A DNA stretch of 5,240 nucleotides from Clostridia bacterium (GTDB lineage: Bacteria > Bacillota > Clostridia > Oscillospirales > CAG-272), in NCBI GenBank assembly GCA_017455945.1, contig JAFTLM010000141.1, positions 1-5,240 of the forward strand. The letters are read 5' to 3'. Positions 1 to 5,240 of the stretch are shown here, in pieces. The notes under the pieces were generated by a model, which did not search any database, was not told the origin of the DNA, and was given only the letters and a program-made list of their open reading frames with translations. Positions within the stretch are counted from its first letter, which is position 1; each line of letters opens with the position of its first letter. The translations under genes were made by a program, and so were the position numbers.

Positions 1-1067
1 CCGTGGTCTGCTCTGCCCCTTACGTATCCGTACTTCACAAGGTCATCATAAACCTCCATAACGGTATTTATCGGTATGGCAAAACCAAGACCTTCGGCAC
101 CGTTGCTGGAATATTTTGCGTTTACGATTCCCACCAGTTCTCCGCGCATATTAAAGAGTGCACCTCCTGAATTTCCGGGGCTTACTGCCGCATTATGCTG
201 CAACAGAGTCATTGTCTCATTGTCGATGGTGATCTCTCTTTCAAGAGCGCTTATTATTCCGTTGGTAACCGTTCCGCCAAGCAATCCCAGCGGATTTCCT
301 ATAGCAAGCACCTCTTCGCCTACACGAACACTGTCACTGCTTCCGCAAACAGCAACGGTAAGTTCCTCTTCAGGCGTGATTTTTATTATTGCAAGGTCGG
401 TTTGGGCGTCGGTTGCAATAAGCTTTGCCTCATACACATTCCCATTTGGCAATCTGACCTCTATATCGGTTACTTCCTCTACAACGTGATTGTTTGTAAC
501 AATAATTCCGTTTTCGTTCACGATAACACCGCTGCCGGCTCCGCTTGAATAAACCAATCCATTCCGCAGGGTTGCAGACGTTGTAATCTCAACAACGGAA
601 TCCGAAACCAAATCCAACACGTCCGCCATAGAAAGATTGGAATCGCCTATATTTCCGTAAACAATTTCTTTGTCTGAGGAATTGGAAACTTTCATTCCGA
701 CGTCTTCTTCAATTCCGTAGAACCAGTCGTTTTCGTGTCCGTCGTTCTTGACATCGAAAGCTTCGTTCTCCGACGCACTCGGTTTATTTATCGCATCTGC
801 TTCAAGTCTTTTGTTTAAAATACTTTCATATTTCTGCGAAACAGCCAGCGACGTAACAAAAACCAGCGCCACACAAAGCAACGCTCCCAAAACAGCACAA
901 AGCACGATAAGCCGGGTCTTTTTTTGCGGCTTAAGCACCATATCACCGGTTACGTTGTACAAATATGAATTTTTTTCTTCGGTATATCCGTCGTTACTCG
1001 GTGTATAGCTTTTGGAATACACCTCGTATTCGTCTCTTTGATTATTATTTTGAATGTTATTATCCAT
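1..1067 (-). CDS. htrA: HtrA/DegP-family membrane-anchored serine protease (3' end beyond the window)
   Basis: Trypsin-like envelope protease that degrades misfolded exported proteins, anchored in the membrane with its catalytic domain outside. I translated 355 codons on the minus strand without a stop. Residues 1-52 are a polar, Asn/Gln/Tyr-rich cytoplasmic tail ending in KPQKKTR. Residues 53-76 are one hydrophobic membrane segment, and about 77-150 are a linker. The protease domain follows with a full triad: His194 in TNNHVVEE, Asp224 in TDLAIIKI, Ser300 in SPGNSGGALFN. The spacings of 30 and 76 match the family. The C-terminal PDZ domain usual for HtrA is not in the window. The ATG at 1065-1067 is supported by AAAGGCGG at 1076-1083 and an in-frame TAA at 1089-1091 just upstream. 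It is transcribed divergently from queG. Family assignment is secure; HtrA-type paralogues cannot be told apart here. Confidence 0.94.
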   Translation of the reverse strand, partial: MDNNIQNNNQRDEYEVYSKSYTPSNDGYTEEKNSYLYNVTGDMVLKPQKKTRLIVLCAVLGALLCVALVFVTSLAVSQKYESILNKRLEADAINKPSASENEAFDVKNDGHENDWFYGIEEDVGMKVSNSSDKEIVYGNIGDSNLSMADVLDLVSDSVVEITTSATLRNGLVYSSGAGSGVIVNENGIIVTNNHVVEEVTDIEVRLPNGNVYEAKLIATDAQTDLAIIKITPEEELTVAVCGSSDSVRVGEEVLAIGNPLGLLGGTVTNGIISALEREITIDNETMTLLQHNAAVSPGNSGGALFNMRGELVGIVNAKYSSNGAEGLGFAIPINTVMEVYDDLVKYGYVRGRADH

Positions 1068-1085
1068 CCAAACACCGCCTTTCGT

Positions 1086-1113
1086 ATTTTACGTCTTTAT
1101 TATAATTCGTCAA
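1086..1113 (-). promoter_or_regulatory. Candidate sigma-A promoter(s) for htrA
   Basis: Two overlapping candidates read toward htrA. One pairs a -35-like TTGACG (1108-1113) with a -10-like TAAAAT (1086-1091) at 16-bp spacing, but its leader would be only about 12 nt and would start inside the ribosome binding site. The other uses a perfect TATAAT (1099-1104) with a more comfortable leader of about 25 nt but a poor -35 (A-tract around 1122-1127). I cannot decide between them from sequence alone. Confidence 0.5.
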
Positions 1114-1121
1114 TGTGACGA
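1107..1121. promoter_or_regulatory. Operator-like inverted repeat TCGTCA-N3-TGACGA
   Basis: Perfect 6-bp arms (1107-1112 and 1116-1121) flank a 3-bp centre. The repeat lies just upstream of the TATAAT candidate for htrA and covers the TTGACG -35 candidate, a position where a bound regulator would act on htrA. HtrA genes in Firmicutes are often controlled by envelope-stress systems such as CssRS, but I do not recognise this site as that of a known regulator. The arms are short, so chance is possible. Confidence 0.35.
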
Positions 1122-1147
1122 TTTTTTGAAGATGCTATAAAAATTTC

Positions 1148-1166
1148 AAAAAAACATTGTTTTTTT
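1148..1166. repeat. A-tract/T-tract inverted repeat upstream of queG
   Basis: Seven A plus C (1148-1155), centre ATT, then G plus seven T (1159-1166): a perfect 8-bp-arm palindrome that is almost all A/T. It overlaps the proposed queG -35. It is more likely a bent or UP-element-like A-tract pair than a terminator, because no gene ends here from either side and the stem has only one G-C pair. Confidence 0.35.
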
Positions 1167-1185
1167 TTACACTGTATGGTAAAAT
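1157..1185 (+). promoter_or_regulatory. Candidate sigma-A promoter for the queG-addB operon
   Basis: A -35-like TTGTTT (1157-1162) and a -10-like TAAAAT (1180-1185) are separated by exactly 17 bp, giving a predicted start near 1192 and a leader of about 29 nt before the queG ATG. A second pairing, TTTACA (1166-1171) with TATGTT (1189-1194), also has 17-bp spacing but a weaker -10. The genes downstream are tightly packed with no other convincing promoter. Confidence 0.55.
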
Positions 1186-1220
1186 AAATATGTTACATTT
1201 AAAATATATACAGGTGAAAA

Positions 1221-2081
1221 ATGTTAGATTTTATCAAAGCCCTTTTTACAAAAGAAAAAATAGATACGTATGTATTCCGTCCATTAGACAAATGCTTAAT
1301 AAAAAAACAATATTTATTGGACCGTGCAGGCATAACCGACGGCTTTGCCGTAATATTTGCTATCCCTTACTACACGAAGGCTTGCGACGGCAAAAGGAAT
1401 ATTTCGGCATACGCTACGGGAAGAGACTACCATATGTACGTCAAAGAATTGCGAGAACGGATAGTACCTTTGTTAAAAGAAAATTTCCCTGACGTAAATT
1501 TTGAGATGTTTGCGGATCACTCTCCTATTGACGAACGCCACGCCGCGGTAAGCTCGGGACTTGGAATACTCGGAAAAAATCAACTGATAATAACCGAAAA
1601 ATATTCTTCGTACATTTTCATAGGAGAGCTTATAGTCGGAGCATCTCTCCCCGACGGATATTTCAAAGAAATTCAGCCGCAAATCTGTGAAAACTGCGGT
1701 CTGTGTCAAAAAAGCTGTCCGTGGCAAAGGGGCGAATGCGGTGAATGTCTTTCTGCCATCACTCAAAAAAAGGGGCTGCTGTCAGACAGCGAGGCGGCAC
1801 TTATTAAAAAATACGGGCTTTGGGGCTGTGATATTTGCTCTGAAGTCTGCCCCCACACAAAAAAGGCTTTGCAAAACGGAAGCATCTATTCTCCCATAGA
1901 TTTTTTCAACACTCTGGAGCTTCCCTACCTTACATACGAAAAGGTATCGCAAATGAGCGAAGAAGAATTCTCACAAAGAGCTTTTTCCTGGCGCGGACGC
2001 GATACGATTCTTCGTAATATCAAGATAGGCGGAGATCAAAATGGCGAAAGAAGAAACAGCCGAGCTGAAAAAGAAGATTGA
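1221..2081 (+). CDS. queG: Epoxyqueuosine reductase QueG, short Firmicute-type form
   Basis: Predicted cobalamin- and [4Fe-4S]-dependent cytoplasmic enzyme that reduces epoxyqueuosine to queuosine at the tRNA wobble position, the last step of queuosine synthesis. Signatures in order: YATGRDYHMYV (64-74); Asp99 in ADHSP, at the position of the family's catalytic acid; DERHAAVSSGLGILGKN (104-120), typical of QueG; then a double-cluster region with Cys156, 159, 162, 166, then 173, 176, then 203, 206, 210 (CxxCxxCxxxCP and CxxCxxxCP). ITQKKG after Cys176 matches the conserved CISxxTxxxKG block. SWRGRDTILRN (256-266) matches the family's RGRxxxxRN block. At 286 residues it lacks the C-terminal HEAT-like extension of longer members. 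AGGTGA at 1212-1217 supports the ATG. First gene of the operon; its end overlaps the next gene by 41 nt. A related paralogue with another substrate is possible. Confidence 0.87.
   Translation: MLDFIKALFTKEKIDTYVFRPLDKCLIKKQYLLDRAGITDGFAVIFAIPYYTKACDGKRNISAYATGRDYHMYVKELRERIVPLLKENFPDVNFEMFADHSPIDERHAAVSSGLGILGKNQLIITEKYSSYIFIGELIVGASLPDGYFKEIQPQICENCGLCQKSCPWQRGECGECLSAITQKKGLLSDSEAALIKKYGLWGCDICSEVCPHTKKALQNGSIYSPIDFFNTLELPYLTYEKVSQMSEEEFSQRAFSWRGRDTILRNIKIGGDQNGERRNSRAEKED
1766..1790 (+). other. Slippery heptamer plus short hairpin inside queG (possible -1 frameshift signal)
   Basis: A AAA AAG (1766-1772) lies in the correct phase for -1 slippage at Gln182-Lys183-Lys184. Five bases later comes a small hairpin, GCTGT (1778-1782), loop CAG, ACAGC (1786-1790). 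This resembles the dnaX arrangement but with a much weaker stem. A -1 shift would end at TAA 1805-1807, before the Cys203/206/210 motif, giving an inactive product. Probably incidental. Confidence 0.2.
2027..2034 (+). promoter_or_regulatory. Ribosome binding site AGGCGGAG inside the 3' end of queG
   Basis: A strong Shine-Dalgarno match six bases before the ATG at 2041. It settles the start of the following gene within the queG reading frame and makes the 41-nt overlap credible. The downstream protein has no other Met codon, so no later ATG could serve. Confidence 0.8.
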
Positions 2082-2712
2082 GGAACTGGAACAAAAAAAC
2101 GCTGAGCTTAACGCACTGTTGGAAATTTCGGAAAAGGTTGAGTTAAACAGTCATACCGGTTATTTCTCATATCTTTTTAACTTCATACGAAAAAACAGAG
2201 TTTTTTCAATCTTTTTGAAGGTAGGAAAGATTTTTACCGGATTCAGGCTTATATCTCGCATTTTCAAGGTTATAGGTATAATAATTTTAGCACTTGAAAC
2301 CGGCACCGCAATTTTTATAGGCTTGATTTTGTTGGCAATTCTTCTCCCCCCTGCTCTTATTTATTTGTTTGCCGTATTTTTGTATTCCTTGTTTACGTCA
2401 CCGCGTGACATCAAACGTATATTTGACGGTGTTGGCGACAGAAAGATAATTGTTATATTCCCCGCAAGGCGACAAAACTTAGGTTGTCACAGCTTCTTAT
2501 ACAGAAACGCAAGGGATTTGGAGCAAAAAGGCTATTTCGTAATTTCAGTATCGCCTTTCTGGCTTTCATCGGTTGACATTTCGGGGAACAGAAAACTTTA
2601 CGCAAATCAAAAAATCACCAACGGTATCGTAACCGTAAGACGGCAATATTTTTTCAGGATAAAAAAGCAACTTTTAAAGAATCACAACCAAAGAGCGATA
2701 TTTATTCATTAG
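2041..2712 (+). CDS. Unrecognised membrane protein: coiled coil, two-segment membrane hairpin, soluble C-terminal region
   Basis: I do not recognise this 223-residue protein. Residues 5-29 form a charged heptad-like coiled coil rich in Glu, Lys and Leu. Residues 41-76 are basic and aromatic, perhaps amphipathic. Residues 77-118 are strongly hydrophobic and broken by a Pro-Pro at 103-104, best read as two membrane segments in a hairpin with both termini in the cytoplasm. Residues 119-223 are soluble, with strand-like stretches (KIIVIF 135-140, YFVISVSP 165-172) around a helix, suggesting a small alpha/beta fold, and a basic tail. No catalytic motif or signal peptide is evident. It lies between queG (41-nt overlap) and addB (9-nt gap) with a strong ribosome binding site, so it is probably translated with them. 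Neither neighbour's pathway is known to need such a protein, so the link may be only shared transcription. Confidence 0.75.
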   Translation: MAKEETAELKKKIEELEQKNAELNALLEISEKVELNSHTGYFSYLFNFIRKNRVFSIFLKVGKIFTGFRLISRIFKVIGIIILALETGTAIFIGLILLAILLPPALIYLFAVFLYSLFTSPRDIKRIFDGVGDRKIIVIFPARRQNLGCHSFLYRNARDLEQKGYFVISVSPFWLSSVDISGNRKLYANQKITNGIVTVRRQYFFRIKKQLLKNHNQRAIFIH

Positions 2713-2716
2713 AGGT
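2711..2716 (+). promoter_or_regulatory. Ribosome binding site AGAGGT of addB
   Basis: It overlaps the TAG stop (2710-2712) of the upstream gene and sits five bases before the ATG at 2722, consistent with coupled translation. Another ATG at 2717-2719 is out of frame and too close to the site. Confidence 0.7.
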
Positions 2717-2721
2717 ATGTT

Positions 2722-5031
2722 ATGATAAAACTTATTTACGGGCTTCCCGGCACAGGAAAAACCACTGAAATTTCAAATCAAATAAAAAAATCCCTCGACG
2801 GTAAAAAGAAATTACTTTTGATAGTGCCCGAACAACAGACCGTTGAAGTGGAGCGAAAAATGCTCAAGCTTCTTCCTCCTTCTGTACAACTTAAATTTGA
2901 GGTGGTGAATTTTTCCCGTCTTGCCAACAAAGTGTTCAGAAAATACGGAGGACTTTCTTATAACTACATTACCACAGGAATGAAAAATCTGTTTATGAAG
3001 CGAACCCTGCTGAAGCTGGCGCCCTCGCTTTCCGAATACCAACTGAGAGTCCGCGGAGATTCGTCTCTGCCCTCTCTTATGCTCTCTCAGATAGATGAAT
3101 TCAAAGCCAACAGCATCAATGCTGAAAAGCTTACGCTTGCGTCAAAAGAGTTAAAAACCAAGCTTACGGAAAAGAAATTGGACAACGGATCATCGCTGAT
3201 AGCCAAGCTTGATGACTTCGGCAAAATTTACGCGGCATACGATGAAATGGTTGAAAAATCTTACAACGACAGTGCCAACGATTTGGAAGAACTCTATAAA
3301 AACACACTCAAAGAAAACAATTTCTTCGAAGGATATGACGTCTACATAGATTCTTTTTCAAGCTTCACTGCCGCAGAACACAAAATCATCGAAAAAATAT
3401 TCGAACAGGCTGACAATACGGTAATCTCACTGCCCTATACAGACACAGATCCCGTTCCGCTACATTTGAAAAGCGTATATGAAACCTCCGTTAAGCTTAT
3501 TTCCGCCTCAAAAAAGCCCCCTGAAACTTTGGTTTTGAACACACCGTTCAGGGCTTCGTCTCCTTCTCTCAAAATGCTTTGGGAGAATCTTTGGAATTTC
3601 GCGGTTACGGTAAAGGAAGACCAAAAGCAGAAAGCCTCTGATGACAGCAAAAAAGATGCTCCGCCGAAACTTCCCGCGGACGAATCCATTGCGATAATAG
3701 AATGTACCGACAAATATAGCGAATCGGAAGCTGTTACAAACATCATACTCAAGCTTCTCGAAAACGGTTACCGCAGAAAAGAAATAGCGGTAATTGCCGG
3801 AAACATGGAAAACTACAGAGGTATCCTTGACTCCACTCTTGAAAAAGCCAATATTCCCTACTTCATGTCGGAAAAATCGAGTTTGCTCACTTCTCCGCTG
3901 GTTTCTATGATGCTCTCTGCCTTCGCGATCAAACAGAGGAACTGGAGAACCGACGACGTTATCGCTTATCTCAAAAGCGGTTTGACCGACGTTGATCAAA
4001 ACGACATCGATATATTTGAGATTTACGTATCCACTTGGAAAATAAGAGGAAAACGCTTCTTGGAAGATTTCTGGACTATGAATCCCGACGGATATTCATC
4101 GAAAATTTCCGAACGCGGGCTCTCTATTCTCCAGACGGCAAACGAAGTAAAGAACAAGATAACACTTCCTCTGTGTGAATTTTTCACACGTCTCGATGCG
4201 GCAAAAAACGTTGCCGACCTTTGTGACGCCACGTTTGAATTTTTCAAAAAGCTGAACCTTTCCGAAAAGCTTTTGAATTGTGCAAAGAAGGCATTTTTCG
4301 ATAACGACAAAAAAAGTGCTCTCGAAATCGCAGGCTCTCACAAGGCGTTTATAAAGGTTCTTTCCGACATTTCAGCCACCTTAGGTAACCAGGATATGTC
4401 TGTGGAAGAATTTGCCTCGTCGCTCAAATTAGTACTTGGTAACACCGATGTTGGAACTATTCCCACAGGTGCGGACAGCATTATTCTCGGATCTGCTTCT
4501 ACGTTAAGAGCCTCCGACATACGTTGTGCCATTCTTATCGGTATGTGTGAGGGAGACTTCCCTGCATCCACAAGTGATTGCGGCTTTTTCTCCGACAACG
4601 AAAAGCAAAAGCTGAAGGAGCTTAAAGAAAAAATAGACCTTTCAAGCGACACGAAAACTCAAAACTCCGAAGAGCTTCTTTACGCATACAGAGCTATTAC
4701 TCTGCCCTCCGAAAAGCTGTTTATGCTTTACAATACGGGAAGCGGAGACAACGGTGCCAAAAAGCCGTCAATCGCCATTTCGCGTGTTCTTGCACTGTTG
4801 CCTGACGTAAAGAAGGTAAATTACAGGTTGGTTGAAGAGTCGGACAAGCTTATGTCAAAGGCTTTGGCTTTTGAAGCCCTCGGACGTTTGACGTCGGACG
4901 ACAACCGCGATGCACTTTATAAGATTTTTGAAAGCGATCCCAAGTATTCGGACGTTATGAAAAAGACAAGCACGCCCATAAGCGTCTCGGATTGCTACAT
5001 ATACGAAAATCTTGCCAAGAGCACGTTTTGA
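2722..5031 (+). CDS. addB: AddB, helicase-nuclease subunit B, ended early by an in-frame TGA
   Basis: AddAB resects double-strand DNA breaks for RecA-dependent repair; AddB brings an inactivated helicase fold, an Fe-S cluster and one nuclease domain. Visible features: Walker A GLPGTGKTT (7-15); VPEQQTVEVER (35-45), the AddB form of the motif after Walker A; NFSRLA (63-68); AVIAGNMENYRGIL and IPYFMSEKSSLLTSPL (356-393), matching the helicase-like 1B/2A region; ILIGMCEGDFP (604-614), matching the family's LGxxEGxFP; and ELLYAYRAIT (651-660). Residues 297-321 are a low-complexity Lys/Asp linker. The stop at 5029-5031 leaves 769 residues, whereas family members usually have roughly 1,100-1,200; the same frame continues with AddB-like sequence (next entry). 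As written, the product lacks the Fe-S and nuclease parts. Third gene of the operon; addA, its usual partner, would be expected downstream. Confidence 0.92.
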   Translation: MIKLIYGLPGTGKTTEISNQIKKSLDGKKKLLLIVPEQQTVEVERKMLKLLPPSVQLKFEVVNFSRLANKVFRKYGGLSYNYITTGMKNLFMKRTLLKLAPSLSEYQLRVRGDSSLPSLMLSQIDEFKANSINAEKLTLASKELKTKLTEKKLDNGSSLIAKLDDFGKIYAAYDEMVEKSYNDSANDLEELYKNTLKENNFFEGYDVYIDSFSSFTAAEHKIIEKIFEQADNTVISLPYTDTDPVPLHLKSVYETSVKLISASKKPPETLVLNTPFRASSPSLKMLWENLWNFAVTVKEDQKQKASDDSKKDAPPKLPADESIAIIECTDKYSESEAVTNIILKLLENGYRRKEIAVIAGNMENYRGILDSTLEKANIPYFMSEKSSLLTSPLVSMMLSAFAIKQRNWRTDDVIAYLKSGLTDVDQNDIDIFEIYVSTWKIRGKRFLEDFWTMNPDGYSSKISERGLSILQTANEVKNKITLPLCEFFTRLDAAKNVADLCDATFEFFKKLNLSEKLLNCAKKAFFDNDKKSALEIAGSHKAFIKVLSDISATLGNQDMSVEEFASSLKLVLGNTDVGTIPTGADSIILGSASTLRASDIRCAILIGMCEGDFPASTSDCGFFSDNEKQKLKELKEKIDLSSDTKTQNSEELLYAYRAITLPSEKLFMLYNTGSGDNGAKKPSIAISRVLALLPDVKKVNYRLVEESDKLMSKALAFEALGRLTSDDNRDALYKIFESDPKYSDVMKKTSTPISVSDCYIYENLAKSTF

Positions 5032-5045
5032 GACACACTCAAAAC
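5025..5045. repeat. Perfect 8-bp inverted repeat containing the in-frame TGA of addB
   Basis: GTTTTGAG (5025-5032), loop ACACA (5033-5037), CTCAAAAC (5038-5045). The TGA at 5029-5031 is part of the left arm. Changing T5029 to G (GGA, Gly) would introduce the only mismatch in the stem. No T-run follows and coding sequence continues through it, so it does not look like an intrinsic terminator. Confidence 0.75.
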
Positions 5046-5240
5046 CGATCAGACCCAGCTTGAAAAATATATCAAGTGTCACTTTGCCTACTACTGCGAC
5101 CACGTGTTAAACTTAAGAGAAACAGAGGCTGCCGCTTTTAAATACAGCGATTCGGGAACCTTTATACACCACATACTCAAAACATTTATGGAATCTGTGG
5201 TAGACACAGACAAAAATTGCATTAAAAGAGGGCTTGAAGG
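5032..5240 (+). pseudogene. addB: Continuation of addB after the in-frame TGA (Fe-S motif and start of the nuclease domain; runs off the window)
   Basis: Read in the same frame as the upstream addB part, these 69 complete codons have no stop. They encode QLEKYIKCHFAYYC (779-792, counting TGA as 770), matching the conserved SxxxLExYxxCPFxYF block; Cys786 is the likely first ligand of the AddB [4Fe-4S] cluster, close to Cys801 of the Bacillus subtilis protein. SGTFIHHILKTF (811-822) matches the GTxxHxxLxxF motif opening the nuclease domain. The CPF proline is His here. No start with a ribosome binding site follows the TGA (the first ATG is at 5188-5190, after these motifs), so separate translation is unlikely. 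The remaining nuclease motifs and Fe-S cysteines lie beyond the edge. Either a recently broken gene or an intact one with a base-call error. Confidence 0.82.

Noticed and set aside
76..548. Plus-strand open frames opposite htrA
   Set aside because: They are antisense to a minus-strand gene with a complete catalytic triad, have no ribosome binding site, and their Ser/Thr/Pro-rich or random-looking translations match nothing.
1148..1168. A/T palindrome with T-run as an intrinsic terminator
   Set aside because: It lies between two divergent gene starts, so no transcript needs to end here, and the stem has almost no G-C pairs.
3435..4652. Several minus-strand open frames within addB
   Set aside because: All are shadows of strongly conserved addB coding sequence, with no ribosome binding sites, promoters or recognisable motifs.
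5029..5031. Alternative genetic code (TGA read as Gly or Trp)
   Set aside because: queG ends at TGA (2079-2081) and that frame meets another TGA at 2103-2105. All Trp codons seen are TGG, and addB has only one internal TGA in the window. A reassigned code would show many in-frame TGAs.
5025..5045. Hairpin as an addB transcription terminator
   Set aside because: No U-tract follows, the stem is A/T-rich, and conserved addB coding sequence continues for at least 195 nt beyond it.

Overview
The window looks like chromosomal DNA from a low-to-moderate-GC Firmicute, most likely a gut-type Clostridia or Oscillospiraceae anaerobe. That is an inference from four things: A/T-rich wobble usage, strong Shine-Dalgarno sites, a membrane-anchored HtrA with a long polar cytoplasmic tail, and an AddAB-type rather than RecBCD-type recombination nuclease. 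The standard genetic code fits. TGG is the only Trp codon I saw, and TGA ends queG. I saw no mobile element, tRNA, rRNA or CRISPR array.

Layout: (1) 1-1067, minus strand: an HtrA/DegP-family serine protease with start, membrane anchor and complete catalytic triad. Its C-terminus, where a PDZ domain is expected, runs off the left edge. (2) 1068-1220: a divergent intergenic region with promoter-like sequences for both directions and a 15-bp inverted repeat beside the htrA -10. (3) 1221-2081, plus: a short epoxyqueuosine reductase (QueG) with a two-[4Fe-4S]-cluster cysteine pattern. (4) 2041-2712, plus: an unrecognised small membrane protein with an N-terminal coiled coil, overlapping queG by 41 nt. 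(5) 2722 to the right edge, plus: addB, the B subunit of the AddAB helicase-nuclease. The tight spacing of 3-5 suggests one operon read from the promoter near 1157-1185.

The main surprise is in addB. An in-frame TGA at 5029-5031 stops translation at 769 residues. Yet the same frame stays open for the remaining 69 codons and encodes clearly AddB-like sequence: the first Fe-S cysteine motif and the GTFxH motif at the start of the nuclease domain. The TGA sits in the left arm of a perfect 8-bp inverted repeat (5025-5032 and 5038-5045). A GGA-to-TGA change templated by the opposite arm of an imperfect ancestral palindrome would explain it. A sequencing error at the hairpin is the main alternative.

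I see no clear sign of a wholly new system. The least explained gene is the membrane protein between queG and addB.
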